Below are positions 18,041 to 33,002 of a DNA stretch of 64,000 nucleotides, piece by piece; position 1 is the stretch's first letter; the number at the start of each line of letters is the position of its first letter. A program made the position numbers and the translations under genes. This DNA comes from Nocardioides szechwanensis (lineage in GTDB: Bacteria > Actinomycetota > Actinomycetes > Propionibacteriales > Nocardioidaceae): positions 381,203-445,202 of the forward strand of contig NZ_FNIC01000001.1 of the NCBI RefSeq assembly GCF_900103935.1, read 5' to 3'. The notes beneath the pieces were generated by a model, which was not told where the DNA came from, did no database searches, and was given only the letters and a program-made list of their open reading frames with translations.

Positions 18041-19822
18041 ATGAGCGACGAGCGAGCAGACGGCCGGGGATCGACCCGAGCCGGGTTCGCCGTACTCCTG
18101 GTCGCGATCAAGCGTGAGCCCTGGATCTTCACGCTCTCGACGCTCGGCAGCGTCCTGTTCGGCGCCCTGACCGTCGCCGACGCCTGGGTGCTCGGCTGGT
18201 CGACCGACCACGTCGTGCTGCCGGCGTTCAAGACCGGCGAGGTCGGCACCGGCTCGCTGGTCGCCATCCTCGCGCTGTTCCTCGGGGTGGCGATCCTGCG
18301 CGCGGTCGGCATCGTCGCCCGCCGCCTCGGCGCCGGGATCATGCAGTACCGCATGCAGGCCAGCACCCGCCGCGCCGTCACCCGCCAGTACCTCTCCCTG
18401 CCGATGGCCTGGCACCAGCGGCACCCGACCGGCGAGCTGCTGTCCAACGCCAACTCCGACGTCGAGGCCGCCTGGGGTCCGATCGCGCCGCTGCCCATGG
18501 CGGTCGGCACCGTGGCGATGATGGTGATCGCGGTCGCGCAGATGCTGTTCGCCGACCTGGTGCTCGCGGTGGTCGGGCTTCTGGTCTTCCCGGCGGTGAT
18601 CGCGGTCAACGTGACCTACCAGCACCTCGCCCAGGGCTGGATGACCCGCGCCCAGCAGCTGCGCGCCGAGGTCAGCGAGATCGCCCACGAGTCCTTCGAC
18701 GGCGCGATGGTCGTCAAGACGCTCGGCCGCGAGCCGGAGGAGACCGCGCGCTTCGCCGCCAAGGCCGAGGAGCTGCGCGACGTCAACATCCGGGTCGGCC
18801 GCATCCGCGCCGCCTTCGATCCCGCTCTCGCCGCCCTTCCCGGGCTGGGCGTCCTGTTCGTGCTCGCGGTCGGCGTCTCCCGCGTGATGAGCGGCGCCAC
18901 CGACGCCGGCGACGTCGTCACCGTCGCCTACCTGCTCACCATCGTGTCGTTCCCGATCCGGTCCATCGGCTGGCTGCTCGGCGAGTTTCCGCGCAGCGTG
19001 GTCGGCTACCGCCGGGTGAGCGCCGTGCTGGCCGCCACCGGCGACATGCCGTACGGCGACCGGAGCGCCGTCCGCGGCGCCGACGGAGCGCGGCTCGACG
19101 TCGAGGCGCTCGGCTACCGCTACGTGCCCGACCAGCCGCTCATCGAGGACCTCAGCTTCTCGGTCGACCCGGGTCGCACCGTCGCCCTCGTGGGCGCGAC
19201 CGCGTCCGGCAAGAGCACCATCACGACACTGCTGACCCGGCTGGTCGACCCCGACCGCGGCCGGGTCGCGGTCGACGGCGTCGACCTGCGCGAGCTGGCG
19301 GCCGGCGAGCTGGCCTCGACGGTCTCGATCGTCCCCCAGACGGCGTTCCTCTTCGACGACACCGTGCGCGGCAACATCACCCTCGGCGTCGACGTCACCG
19401 ACGCCGACGTCTGGGCTGCGCTGCGCACCGCCCAGGCCGACGGCTTCGTCGCCGCGCTGCCCCACGGCCTCGACACCCAGCTGGGCGAGCGCGGCACGTC
19501 ACTCTCCGGCGGCCAGCGCCAGCGCATCTCCCTGGCCCGCGCACTCGTACGCCGGCCACGCCTGCTGATCCTCGACGACGCCACCTCGGCGGTCGACCCC
19601 GAGGTCGAGGCGCGCATCCTCGCCGGGCTGCGCGAGGCCGGCGCCGGCTCGACGCTCGTCGTGGTCGCCTACCGCAAGGCCACCATCGGTCTCGCCGACG
19701 AGGTGCTCCACCTCGAGGGCGGGCGCATCGTCGACCGCGGCACCCACGCGGAGCTGCTGTCGCGCAGCCCGTCGTACGCCCGGCTCGTCAACGCCTACGA
19801 GCAGGAGGAGGTGACCACATGA
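18041..19822 (+). CDS. ABC exporter half-transporter with degenerate ATPase site (subunit A)
   Basis: 593 residues: six-helix exporter membrane domain (about 20-330) and a nucleotide-binding domain. Walker A is GATASGKST (about 385-393) and the signature is canonical LSGGQ (488). However, the Walker B catalytic Glu is Asp (LILDD, Asp513) and the H-loop His is Tyr (VVVAYRKAT, Tyr544). These losses mark the degenerate half of a heterodimeric exporter such as TM287/288. Its partner overlaps it by ATGA. Substrate unknown; lipids or drugs are typical for the family. Confidence 0.92.
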   Translation: MSDERADGRGSTRAGFAVLLVAIKREPWIFTLSTLGSVLFGALTVADAWVLGWSTDHVVLPAFKTGEVGTGSLVAILALFLGVAILRAVGIVARRLGAGIMQYRMQASTRRAVTRQYLSLPMAWHQRHPTGELLSNANSDVEAAWGPIAPLPMAVGTVAMMVIAVAQMLFADLVLAVVGLLVFPAVIAVNVTYQHLAQGWMTRAQQLRAEVSEIAHESFDGAMVVKTLGREPEETARFAAKAEELRDVNIRVGRIRAAFDPALAALPGLGVLFVLAVGVSRVMSGATDAGDVVTVAYLLTIVSFPIRSIGWLLGEFPRSVVGYRRVSAVLAATGDMPYGDRSAVRGADGARLDVEALGYRYVPDQPLIEDLSFSVDPGRTVALVGATASGKSTITTLLTRLVDPDRGRVAVDGVDLRELAAGELASTVSIVPQTAFLFDDTVRGNITLGVDVTDADVWAALRTAQADGFVAALPHGLDTQLGERGTSLSGGQRQRISLARALVRRPRLLILDDATSAVDPEVEARILAGLREAGAGSTLVVVAYRKATIGLADEVLHLEGGRIVDRGTHAELLSRSPSYARLVNAYEQEEVTT

Positions 19823-21606
19823 GCACGACCATGGACTCCGGTGAGGAGATCGGCGCGCTCGACACGATCCGTCGTGGCGTGCACTTCTCTCCCGAGCTGA
19901 AGGAGGGCATCTGGGGCACCCTGGCGCTCGCGGTCGTCGCCTCCGTCGGCCAGGTGATCGTGCCGATCGCCGTCCAGCAGACCCTCGACCGTGGCCTCGC
20001 CCGGTCCGGCGGGCCCGACCTGTCGTTCACGGTGTGGATGGGCGTGGTCGCGGCGGCCGCCCTGCTGCTGACCAGCTGGGCCTCCTACGCCATGACGGCG
20101 CGCCTCTTCTCGACCTCCGAGCGCGGCCTGGCCACGCTGCGGATCAAGGCGTTCCGCCACGTGCACGACCTGCCCCTGCTCACCCAGAACACCGAGCGCC
20201 GCGGCGCCCTGGTCTCCCGGGTCACGAGCGACGTCGACCAGGTCAGCCAGTTCCTCGTCTTCGGCGGCCTGCTGTTCGTGGTCAGCGTCGGCCAGGTCCT
20301 GATCGCCACCATCGTGATGCTCTTCTACAGCTGGCAGCTCGCGCTCGTCGTCTGGGTCTGCTTCGCGCCGCTGTTCCTGTCGCTGCGGTTCTTCCAGCGC
20401 AAGCTGTCCGAGGCCTACGGCACCGTACGACGCCAGGTCGGCATCATGCTGTCCGCGATCTCCGAGCCGGTGGTCGGGGCGGCCGTCGTCCGCTCCTACG
20501 CCGTCGAGGCCCGCACCCAGGCCCGCATCGACGAGGCCATCGCCACCCACCAGAGTGCCAGCACCCGCGCCCAGGGCCTGACCGCCTTCTCGTTCTCGCT
20601 CGGTGGCGTCTCCGCCGGGCTGGCCAACGCCGGCGTGCTCATCGTCGGCATCTGGCTCGGCTTCGCCGGCAACATCTCGGCCGGCGAGGTCCTGGCCTTC
20701 GCGTTCCTCGTCACCCTCTTCGTCGGCCCGGTCCAGATGGGCACCCAGATCCTCACCGACGCCCAGAACGCCATCGCCGGCTGGCGTCGCGTGATCGGCA
20801 TCCTCGAGACCCCCGCCGACCTCGTCGACCCCGGGCCCGACGGACAGGTGCTGCCACGCGGCCCGATCGACGTGCGCTTCGACGACGTCGAGTTCGCCTA
20901 CCCCGGCGGCCCCCCGGTCCTGCGCGACGTCACCCTCGAGATCGACGCCGGGCGCCGGGTCGCGATCGTGGGGGAGACCGGGTCCGGCAAGTCCACGTTC
21001 GCCAAGCTGCTGACCCGGCTGATGGACCCGTCCCGCGGCGCGGTCCTGCTCGACGGGGTCGACGTACGCGAGATCGGCGAGGCATCCCTGCGCCGCAGCG
21101 TCGTGCTCGTGCCCCAGGAGGGCTTCCTCTTCGACGACACGCTGCGGGCCAACGTGCGCTACGGCAAGCTCGACGCCACCGACGCCGAGATCCTCGGCAG
21201 TGCCGACGAGCTCGGCCTCACCGACTGGGTCGCCGGCCTGCCCCGTGGCCTCGACACCCTGGTCGGCCAGCGCGGCGAGTCGCTGTCGGCGGGGGAGCGC
21301 CAGCTGGTCGCCCTGCTGCGCGCCCACCTCGCTGATCCCGACCTGCTCGTCCTCGACGAGGCCACCAGCGCCGTCGATCCCCAGCTCGAGATGCGCATCG
21401 GCCGCGCGCTCGAGCGCCTGATGAGCGGACGTACGTCGGTCACCATCGCGCACCGCCTGTCCACCGCCGAGGCCGCCGACGAGGTCGTGGTCGTCGACCA
21501 GGGCCGGATCGTCCAGCGCGGCCACCACAGCGCCCTCGCCGCCGAGGCGGGCAGCGTCTACTCCGGTCTCCACGCGTCGTGGGTGTCTCAACAAGGCAAG
21601 CCATAA
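19819..21606 (+). CDS. ABC exporter half-transporter with catalytic ATPase site (subunit B)
   Basis: 595 residues with a six-helix membrane domain and an NBD that has Walker [10 protein letters not shown], an intact Walker B ([11 protein letters not shown], Glu514) and H-loop His545 (TIAHRLST). The signature is degenerate, LSAGE (489) instead of LSGGQ. It complements subunit A: the competent site pairs this Walker B/H-loop with the LSGGQ of A. The stop overlaps the hisI start by one base, so the exporter and hisI are probably co-transcribed. Confidence 0.93.
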   Translation: MSTTMDSGEEIGALDTIRRGVHFSPELKEGIWGTLALAVVASVGQVIVPIAVQQTLDRGLARSGGPDLSFTVWMGVVAAAALLLTSWASYAMTARLFSTSERGLATLRIKAFRHVHDLPLLTQNTERRGALVSRVTSDVDQVSQFLVFGGLLFVVSVGQVLIATIVMLFYSWQLALVVWVCFAPLFLSLRFFQRKLSEAYGTVRRQVGIMLSAISEPVVGAAVVRSYAVEARTQARIDEAIATHQSASTRAQGLTAFSFSLGGVSAGLANAGVLIVGIWLGFAGNISAGEVLAFAFLVTLFVGPVQMGTQILTDAQNAIAGWRRVIGILETPADLVDPGPDGQVLPRGPIDVRFDDVEFAYPGGPPVLRDVTLEIDAGRRVAIVGETGSGKSTFAKLLTRLMDPSRGAVLLDGVDVREIGEASLRRSVVLVPQEGFLFDDTLRANVRYGKLDATDAEILGSADELGLTDWVAGLPRGLDTLVGQRGESLSAGERQLVALLRAHLADPDLLVLDEATSAVDPQLEMRIGRALERLMSGRTSVTIAHRLSTAEAADEVVVVDQGRIVQRGHHSALAAEAGSVYSGLHASWVSQQGKP

Positions 21607-21971
21607 TGGGCGACGTGACCTCGTCCCTCGACCCCGCCATCGCCGACCGGCTCAAGCGCAACGCCGAGGGACTGGTTGCCGCCGTGGTCCAGCAGCACGA
21701 CACCCACGAGGTGCTGATGCTCGGCTGGATGGACGACGAGGCGCTCCACCGCACGCTGACCACCGGCCGGGCGACCTACTGGAGCCGCTCGCGCCGTGAG
21801 TACTGGGTCAAGGGCGACACCTCCGGCCACGTCCAGTGGGTCAAGGAGGTCCGCCTCGACTGCGACGGCGACACGCTGCTGGTCAAGGTCGACCAGGAGG
21901 GCGCGGCCTGCCACACCGGCGACCACACCTGCTTCGACGCCGACGTGCTCACCGGGCCCACGAGTGCCTAG
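21606..21971 (+). CDS. hisI: Phosphoribosyl-AMP cyclohydrolase
   Basis: Third step of histidine synthesis. The 121 residues contain [30 protein letters not shown] and the zinc ligands [10 protein letters not shown] and [12 protein letters not shown]. It is the monofunctional form; hisE is separate and not in the window. It is split from the main his operon by the TIGR03085 gene and the exporter. ATG 21606 (TAATG with the ABC stop) is preferred; GTG 21615 is possible. Confidence 0.95.
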   Translation: MGDVTSSLDPAIADRLKRNAEGLVAAVVQQHDTHEVLMLGWMDDEALHRTLTTGRATYWSRSRREYWVKGDTSGHVQWVKEVRLDCDGDTLLVKVDQEGAACHTGDHTCFDADVLTGPTSA

Positions 21972-22542
21972 CGCCGGGTTCGGCCCGGTCGTCGTCCTCG
22001 GGCTCGCGGCCGGCGTGGGTGCCGCGGTCGCCGGTAACCAGGCCTGGGTGGTCGCCGACGCCTCCTCGGAGGGAGCCACCAGCGCTTTCGTTGCGACCGC
22101 GACGGGCGCCAGCGTCCCGCTCGCCACCGCCCTGGCCCTCGTGGTCCTGGCCAGCTGGGGCGTCGTGCTCGTCTCCCGCGGTCGAGTACGCCGTGCCGTC
22201 GCCGGCCTCGGCGCGGTCGCTGCCCTCGGCACGCTGGTGACCTACGTGGCCGGGTTCTTCTCGGCCGCGGAGTCCCTGCGCGACGACTTCGTGGCAGCGG
22301 GGTTCGACAGCGTCGACGTCGACCACACCCGGTGGTACTGGATCGGGCTCGTCTGCGCGGTCGTCTCGGTGCTCGCCACCCTCCAGGCGGTCCGGCGCGT
22401 GCCGCAGTGGCCCGAGATGGGCACCCGCTACGACGCGCCGGGGGACCAGCCGCGGCCCCAGTCACCGGCCGAGCCGGCCGAGGAGCCGTCCAGCCTCGAT
22501 CTCTGGAAGGCGATTGACGAGGGTCGCGACCCCACCCGCTGA
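21964..22542 (+). CDS. Trp biosynthesis-associated membrane protein
   Basis: About 192 residues with four membrane helices (near 5-25, 50-70, 78-100 and 125-145) and a polar, Pro/Glu-rich tail, matching the Trp-operon conserved membrane family found beside actinobacterial trp genes. Its GTG overlaps hisI by eight bases. In M. tuberculosis trpE precedes this gene; here hisI does. Function unknown. Confidence 0.82.
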   Translation: MPSAGFGPVVVLGLAAGVGAAVAGNQAWVVADASSEGATSAFVATATGASVPLATALALVVLASWGVVLVSRGRVRRAVAGLGAVAALGTLVTYVAGFFSAAESLRDDFVAAGFDSVDVDHTRWYWIGLVCAVVSVLATLQAVRRVPQWPEMGTRYDAPGDQPRPQSPAEPAEEPSSLDLWKAIDEGRDPTR

Positions 22543-22551
22543 CGACCTGAA

Positions 22552-22557
22552 TACACT
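22552..22557 (+). promoter_or_regulatory. Candidate -10 box (TACACT) for the HGxxPAAW gene
   Basis: TANNNT hexamer about 45 bases before a good GAGGAG ribosome site (22597-22602). No clear -35 was found. Confidence 0.35.
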
Positions 22558-22608
22558 GGTGCCGCACCGCACCGACGTACCTGTTTGCCACACCGCGAGG
22601 AGCCCCGC

Positions 22609-22809
22609 ATGTCTGACAACCACGGCAACACCCCGGCCGCCTGGACCGCTGTGGTCGTGGGCCTGGTCGGCTTCGTGGTCGGGGCGATCGGCCTCATGCT
22701 CGACCCGATCAGCTACCCCGTGTTCTGGGTCGGCGTCGCGATCACCGTCGCCGCCGGCGTGCTGTTCGCCGTGATGGGCAAGCTCGGGCTGCACGGGTCG
22801 GCACATTGA
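22609..22809 (+). CDS. HGxxPAAW-family small membrane protein
   Basis: 66 residues beginning MSDNHGNTPAAWTAVV, the family hallmark, with two membrane helices. It is found beside trp genes in many actinobacteria; role unknown. ATG 22609 follows GAGGAG by six bases, so the start is firm. TTGA overlap with the next gene. Confidence 0.85.
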   Translation: MSDNHGNTPAAWTAVVVGLVGFVVGAIGLMLDPISYPVFWVGVAITVAAGVLFAVMGKLGLHGSAH

Positions 22810-23252
22810 CCCACCCGCCGCTGGCGCCGCCCGTCGCCCTCGCCTCGCCGCCGCGCACCCGGTGGCAGCGGATGGCTGCGCCGGTCGGCACGATCGGCGC
22901 CCTCGGCGCCGCCACGGTGGCACTGCACTTCCGTGACCCGCACGAGACCGCGAGCTGGGGGCTGTGCCCCAGCGCGATGATGGGCTTCTGGTGCCCCGGC
23001 TGCGGCGGCCTGCGCGCGGTCAACGACCTGACCAACTTCCAGCTGGTCGACGCCGCGTCGAGCAACCTGGCCTTCATCGTGGCCCTGCCGTTCATCCTGG
23101 CGGGCCTGGCCGTGTGGACCGTCGACCGTTGGCGCGGTCATCGTCGGGCGATCTCGATGACCCTGGTGAGCCGCACCGCGGTCGCCGTGGTGGCGCTCCT
23201 GGCGGTCTTCACAGTGCTCAGGAACGTGTCCGGTTCCTGGCTGGCGCCCTAG
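22806..23252 (+). CDS. DUF2752-domain membrane protein
   Basis: 148 residues with three or four membrane helices and the conserved cysteine-rich turn GLCPSAMMGFWCPGCGGLRA near residue 60, the DUF2752 signature. The TTG start overlaps the upstream stop. Function unknown; the CPGCG cluster suggests metal or redox chemistry, which is inference. Confidence 0.82.
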   Translation: MTHPPLAPPVALASPPRTRWQRMAAPVGTIGALGAATVALHFRDPHETASWGLCPSAMMGFWCPGCGGLRAVNDLTNFQLVDAASSNLAFIVALPFILAGLAVWTVDRWRGHRRAISMTLVSRTAVAVVALLAVFTVLRNVSGSWLAP

Positions 23253-23305
23253 GGCGACCCTGCCGGACCCGAGGCGCCGCAGCCGCGGCGCCCCGAGCCC
23301 TCTGC

Positions 23306-23659
23306 TCAGCTGTCGCCGAACTGGCCTTCGTAGGTGAAGTCGATGACGCCGGTTCCGATGAGGATCCAGTAGATGACGCCGAGGGCGATGCCGACCAGGC
23401 CGAGGATGAAGCCCCACTGGGCGAGGTTCTCGCCCTTCTTGGTGCCGTTGGACTCGCGCACGTCCTTCTTCCCGAGCAGGCCGAGGATCACGCCGCCGAT
23501 CGAGAAGATGAAGCATCCCCAGAAGCACGGGATGACGCCGATGATGCCCAGCACCAGGCCGATGATGGCCATCACGGAGTTCTTCTGCGGCTGAGCGCCG
23601 TAACCAGGCTGCGGTGCGCCGTACTGCGGCGGCGGCGGAGGAGGCTCGTTGTAGCTCAT
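23306..23659 (-). CDS. DUF4190-domain small membrane protein
   Basis: 117 residues: a Pro/Tyr/Gln-rich cytoplasmic N-terminus (about 1-27) and two membrane helices flanking the KKDVRESNG/ENLAQWG loop typical of DUF4190. It is oriented against the trp genes. AAGGGA precedes the ATG. The -10 box TAGGGT is at 23708-23713 on the minus strand. Confidence 0.8.
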   Translation of the reverse strand: MSYNEPPPPPPQYGAPQPGYGAQPQKNSVMAIIGLVLGIIGVIPCFWGCFIFSIGGVILGLLGKKDVRESNGTKKGENLAQWGFILGLVGIALGVIYWILIGTGVIDFTYEGQFGDS

Positions 23660-23707
23660 CGGGTTCCCTTCGACGTTGACCGGTCCAGAGGAGTGACCGC
23701 TGTCAGG

Positions 23708-23713
23708 ACCCTA
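23708..23713 (-). promoter_or_regulatory. -10 box (TAGGGT) of the DUF4190 gene
   Basis: Minus-strand TAGGGT about 49 bases upstream of the ATG, giving a leader that contains the AAGGGA ribosome site. Confidence 0.5.
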
Positions 23714-23789
23714 ACGCCTTGCGTGACAGACTCGGAGCACCACCGCACCTCGAAATCAGGCCCGCGCGGCCCCGCTCCTGGAGGAACCC

Positions 23790-24568
23790 ATGTCCGTGCT
23801 CGACGACATCGTCGACGGCGTACGGATCGACCTCGCGGAGCGTGAGGCGGCGCTGCCGCTGGCCGACGTGCGTGCGGCCCTGGCCGACGTCGACGCCCCG
23901 CGCGACCCGATGCCGCACTTCCGCTCGGCCGGGTCCAGCGTCATCGCCGAGGTCAAGCGGCGCAGCCCCAGCAAGGGCGACCTCGCCGACATCCCCGACC
24001 CCGCCCTTCTGGCCGCCGAGTACGCCGCCGGCGGAGCCGCCGCGATCAGCGTGCTCACCGAGCAGCGCCGCTTCGGCGGCAGCCTCGCCGACCTGCGGGC
24101 GGTCCGGGCCGCGGTAGACACCCCCCTGCTGCGCAAGGACTTCGTGGTCACCAGCTACCAGGTCGTCGAGGCGCGCGCCGCCGGTGCCGACCTCGTGCTG
24201 CTGATCGTGGCCGCGCTCGACGACGACACCCTGCGCCGGCTCCACGACGAGGCCCGCGAGCTCGGCCTCACCGTGCTGGTCGAGGTGCACGACGAGGCCG
24301 AGACCGAGCGTGCGGTCGCGCTCGGCGCCGAGCTGGTCGGCGTCAACGCCCGCAACCTCAAGACCCTCGCCGTCGACGACACCACGTTCGGCCGGCTGGC
24401 GCCGCTCGTGCCCGACGACCGAGTGCTCGTGGCCGAGTCGGGCATCTCGGGACCACCAGACGTCAGGCGCTTCGTCTCCGAGGGTGCCCGCGTGGTCCTC
24501 GTCGGCGAGGCCCTGGTCAAGGACGGGGCGCCGCGCGAGGCGGTCGCCGCGATGACAGGAGTCGAGGC

Positions 24569-24572
<4 letters not shown>
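23790..24572 (+). CDS. trpC: Indole-3-glycerol phosphate synthase
   Basis: Ring closure of CdRP to indole-glycerol phosphate. The 260 residues hold the IGPS motifs [13 protein letters not shown] (catalytic Lys), [25 protein letters not shown] and [14 protein letters not shown] precedes the ATG. ATGA overlap with trpB. No leader peptide with tandem Trp codons was seen upstream. Confidence 0.97.
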
Positions 24573-25782
<1,210 letters not shown>

Positions 25783-25786
<4 letters not shown>

Positions 25787-25839
25787 GCACCCCCACGAAA
25801 TGCTCGCTTCGCTCCGCTTTCGCCGGGTACCCCGCATGA
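25783..25839 (+). CDS. 18-codon mini-ORF bridging trpB and trpA, made by a start-site duplication
   Basis: The first 14 bases of trpA (ATGAGCACCCCCAC) occur twice, at 25783-25796 and 25836-25849. The first copy opens a frame encoding [18 protein letters not shown], whose TGA overlaps the real trpA ATG. It therefore overlaps both neighbours as ATGA and keeps translational coupling across a 53-bp insertion. Part of the insert forms a hairpin with loop TCGCTTCGCTCC. Translation is likely from coupling but unproven; the peptide itself probably has no function. Confidence 0.5.
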
Positions 25840-26639
25840 GCACCCCCACCACCGCCACCGCGTTCGCCGCCGCCAAGGCCGAGGGCCGCGCCGCGCTCGT
25901 CGGCTACCTGCCGGCCGGCTTCCCCGACGTCGCCGGCGGCATCGACGCGCTGCGTTGCCTGGTCGACTCCGGCTGTGACGTGATCGAGATCGGCCTGCCC
26001 TACAGCGACCCGGTGATGGACGGCCCCACGATCCAGGCCGCCGCCCAGCAGGCCCTCGAGCGGGGGGTCCGCACCACCGACGTGCTGCGCACGGTCGAGG
26101 CGGTCGCCGCCACCGGCGTCCCCACCGTGGTGATGACCTACTGGAACCCCGTCGAGCGCTACGGCGTCCCCCGCTTCGCCGCCGACCTCGCCGCCGCCGG
26201 GGGAGCGGGCCTGATCACGCCCGACCTGACCCCCGACAGTGCACCCGAGTGGATCGCCGCCGCCGACGAGCACGACCTCGACAAGATCTTTTTGGTCGCG
26301 CCCTCGTCCACCGACGAGCGGATCGCCATGACCACCAACGCCTGCCGCGGCTTCGTCTACGCCACCGCGGTCATGGGGGTCACCGGCGCCCGCACCACGA
26401 CCAGCGACCTCGCCGCGCCCCTGGTCTCCCGCACCCGCGCGACCACCGACCTGCCGATCGGGGTCGGCCTGGGCGTCAGCAACGGCGAGCAGGCTGCCGA
26501 GCTCGCTGCCTACGCCGACGGTGTGATCGTCGGCTCGGCGTTCGTGCGCGCGCTGCTCGACCACGACGACCGCTCCGCCGGGCTCAAGGCGCTGGCCGCC
26601 CTCACCGAGGACCTCGCTGCCGGGGTACGCCGTGGCTAG
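25836..26639 (+). CDS. trpA: Tryptophan synthase alpha subunit
   Basis: Aldolase half of tryptophan synthase. The catalytic Glu and Asp are in VIEIGLPYSDPVMDGPTIQ. Other motifs are VVMTYWNPVERYG and a FVYATAVMGVTGAR segment. The 267-residue length is normal. The ATG at 25836 gives the expected N-terminus; the ancestral start appears to be the duplicated copy at 25783. It overlaps the Sco gene start at its 3' end. Confidence 0.96.
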   Translation: MSTPTTATAFAAAKAEGRAALVGYLPAGFPDVAGGIDALRCLVDSGCDVIEIGLPYSDPVMDGPTIQAAAQQALERGVRTTDVLRTVEAVAATGVPTVVMTYWNPVERYGVPRFAADLAAAGGAGLITPDLTPDSAPEWIAAADEHDLDKIFLVAPSSTDERIAMTTNACRGFVYATAVMGVTGARTTTSDLAAPLVSRTRATTDLPIGVGLGVSNGEQAAELAAYADGVIVGSAFVRALLDHDDRSAGLKALAALTEDLAAGVRRG

Positions 26640-27243
26640 GGCGGCAGTCCGGGTCGTCACCGCGCTGTTCCTGCTCCTCGCGCTCGTCGGGTGTGGCGAC
26701 GACGCGGCGTCCGACGACTTCGCCGGCACCATGCTCGACAACCCGCTCCCGGCACCCGACATCGCGCTGACCGACACCGAGGGCGAGCCCTACTCGCTCG
26801 CGGCCGACACCGACAAGCGGCTCACGCTGGTCTTCTTCGGCTACTCCCGGTGCCCCGACATCTGCCAGACCGTGATGGCCGCGCTGGCCGGCGCGATGAA
26901 CCGTCTCGACGACGAGGAGCGCGAGGAGGTCGACGTGGTCTTCGTGACGACCGACCCGAAGAACGACACCCCCAGCGCGCTGCGCACCTACCTCGACGAC
27001 TACGACCCCAGCTTCATCGGCCTGACCGGCGACATCGAGTCGATCATCGCGGCGGGCGAGCCGCTCGCCATCTACGTCAGCGACGGCAAGGAGCTGCCCG
27101 GCGGCGGCTACGACCTCGGGGGGCACAGCACCCAGATCACGGGGATCGACAGCTCCGACGAGGCTCCGGTCTACTGGAGCCAGTACACCAAGCAGGGGCA
27201 GTTCGCTGCCGACATCCGCACCCTGCTCGGCAAGGAGAGCTGA
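26632..27243 (+). CDS. Sco1/SenC/PrrC-family copper chaperone lipoprotein
   Basis: 203 residues with a lipoprotein signal (lipobox LVGC, Cys near 22). The thioredoxin fold carries the copper-binding pair in SRCPDICQTV and the distal His in LGGHSTQIT. Sco proteins deliver copper to the CuA site of cytochrome c oxidase or act as thiol reductants at the outer membrane face. The GTG start overlaps trpA by eight bases, and lgt follows after one base. Confidence 0.92.
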   Translation: MARAAVRVVTALFLLLALVGCGDDAASDDFAGTMLDNPLPAPDIALTDTEGEPYSLAADTDKRLTLVFFGYSRCPDICQTVMAALAGAMNRLDDEEREEVDVVFVTTDPKNDTPSALRTYLDDYDPSFIGLTGDIESIIAAGEPLAIYVSDGKELPGGGYDLGGHSTQITGIDSSDEAPVYWSQYTKQGQFAADIRTLLGKES

Positions 27244-27244
27244 C

Positions 27245-28213
27245 GTGTCCACCCTTCTCACGATCACGAGCCTGACGATCCCCAGCCCCGACACCGGCGT
27301 CTGGTACGTCGGTCCGGTGCCGCTGCGCGGCTACGCGCTGTCGATCATCCTCGGCATCATCGTCGCGATCTGGATCGGCGAGCGGCGCTGGGTCGCCCGC
27401 GGCGGCCGGCCCGGCGACGTACAGGACCTGGCGATCTGGGCGGTGCCGTTCGGCCTGGTCGGCGCCCGGCTCTACCACGTGCTGACCGACAGCGCCCTCT
27501 ACTTCGGCGACGGCAACAACCCCGTCACCGCGCTCTACGTGTGGCGCGGCGGGCTCGGCATCTGGGGCGGCGTGGCCCTGGGCGCGCTCGGCGTCTACGT
27601 GGGCGCCCGGCTCAAGGGCATCCGCCTGCTCCCGGCCCTCGACGCGATGGCGCCCGGGGTCCTCGTCGCCCAGGCGCTGGGCCGCTGGGGCAACTGGTTC
27701 AACCAGGAGCTCTACGGCCGGCCCACCGACCTGCCGTGGGGCCTCGAGATCGACCCGGACAACTACCCGTCCGGCCAGACCTTCCCCGCGGGCACGACGT
27801 TCCACCCGACGTACCTCTACGAATGCCTGTGGAACCTCGGCGCCTTCGGCCTGGTGATCTGGGCCGACCAGCGCTTCAAGCTCGGCTACGGACGCGTCAT
27901 CGCGCTCTACGTCATGGCCTACACGGCCGGTCGCGGCTGGATCGAGTACCTCCGCATCGACACCGTCGAGCTCGACGACGTCGGTGGCCTGCGCTTCAAC
28001 GTCTGGGTCTCGATCGTGCTGTTCGTGGCGGCGTCGATCTACTTCGTGGTGAGCCTGCGCCGCCGCCCCGGCCGCGAGGACAGCGTCTACCGCGAGGGTC
28101 ACGAGCCGCCCGCCGACTCGGCGTCCGACGGCGACGACGGTCCCGAGGTCACCGAGACCGACGTCGACGCCCCGACACCGCCGCCCGGCAAGTCCGAGGG
28201 CGCCACCACCTGA
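27245..28213 (+). CDS. lgt: Prolipoprotein diacylglyceryl transferase
   Basis: Membrane enzyme that transfers diacylglycerol from phosphatidylglycerol to the lipobox Cys. The 322 residues include seven membrane helices and the Lgt signature GRWGNWFNQELYGRPTDLPW. The C-terminal 40 residues are an acidic, disordered cytoplasmic tail. Together with lspA and the Sco and LivJ lipoproteins, both maturation steps and two substrates lie in this window. The GTG start is one base after the Sco stop. Confidence 0.96.
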   Translation: MSTLLTITSLTIPSPDTGVWYVGPVPLRGYALSIILGIIVAIWIGERRWVARGGRPGDVQDLAIWAVPFGLVGARLYHVLTDSALYFGDGNNPVTALYVWRGGLGIWGGVALGALGVYVGARLKGIRLLPALDAMAPGVLVAQALGRWGNWFNQELYGRPTDLPWGLEIDPDNYPSGQTFPAGTTFHPTYLYECLWNLGAFGLVIWADQRFKLGYGRVIALYVMAYTAGRGWIEYLRIDTVELDDVGGLRFNVWVSIVLFVAASIYFVVSLRRRPGREDSVYREGHEPPADSASDGDDGPEVTETDVDAPTPPPGKSEGATT

Positions 28214-28228
28214 CCGTCCATCGGACAG

Positions 28229-28265
28229 CCACCCGCTGCTCGAGGACGTAACCGGGTGGTAATCT
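28229..28265 (+). promoter_or_regulatory. gltBD promoter with an overlapping dyad
   Basis: The -10 box TAATCT (28260-28265) is preceded by TGG, resembling an extended -10. A perfect dyad CCACCCG (28229-28235) / CGGGTGG (28253-28259) occupies the -35 and spacer region and abuts the -10, so it could be an operator. It may also serve as a weak terminator for lgt. Confidence 0.5.
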
Positions 28266-28271
28266 GACGAC

Positions 28272-28351
28272 TCCGCCGCGTGGGCCAATGTCGTCCCTTG
28301 CGCCCACAAGTGCAGGCGTCGTTCTGCACACGACGACGACGGGAGAACTCA
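28272..28351 (+). promoter_or_regulatory. Structured 5' leader of gltB
   Basis: About 80 bases between the predicted start site and the GTG. They hold two hairpins: GTGGGC/GCCCAC (28280-28307, 16-base loop) and GTGCAG/CTGCAC (28310-28329, 8-base loop). The second ends 11 bases before the GGGAGA ribosome site, so it could affect translation. No known riboswitch class was recognised. Confidence 0.4.
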
Positions 28352-32894
<4,543 letters not shown>

Positions 32895-32902
<8 letters not shown>

Positions 32903-33002
32903 GCAGCTCCGCTTCCCCGCTCACTGCGAGCGCGGGGTCACGACCGATACCGAGGCAACGGCGCCGACGTCGGCTTCGACGATGATGGAGGGCTGTGCCT
33001 GA
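32895..33002 (+). CDS. Possible 35-codon small ORF linking gltB and gltD
   Basis: ATG 32895 lies inside the last gltB codons and has GGAGG (32884-32888) six bases upstream, a better ribosome site than most genes here. The frame stays open across the whole 99-bp gap, and its TGA shares one base with the gltD ATG. The product begins [14 protein letters not shown], ends TMMEGCA and has no recognised domain. Coupling of gltB to gltD translation is the simplest role; a peptide function cannot be excluded. Confidence 0.45.

Noticed and set aside
23714..23789. Trp leader-peptide attenuator upstream of trpC
   Set aside because: No short ORF with tandem TGG codons and no alternative terminator hairpin were seen.
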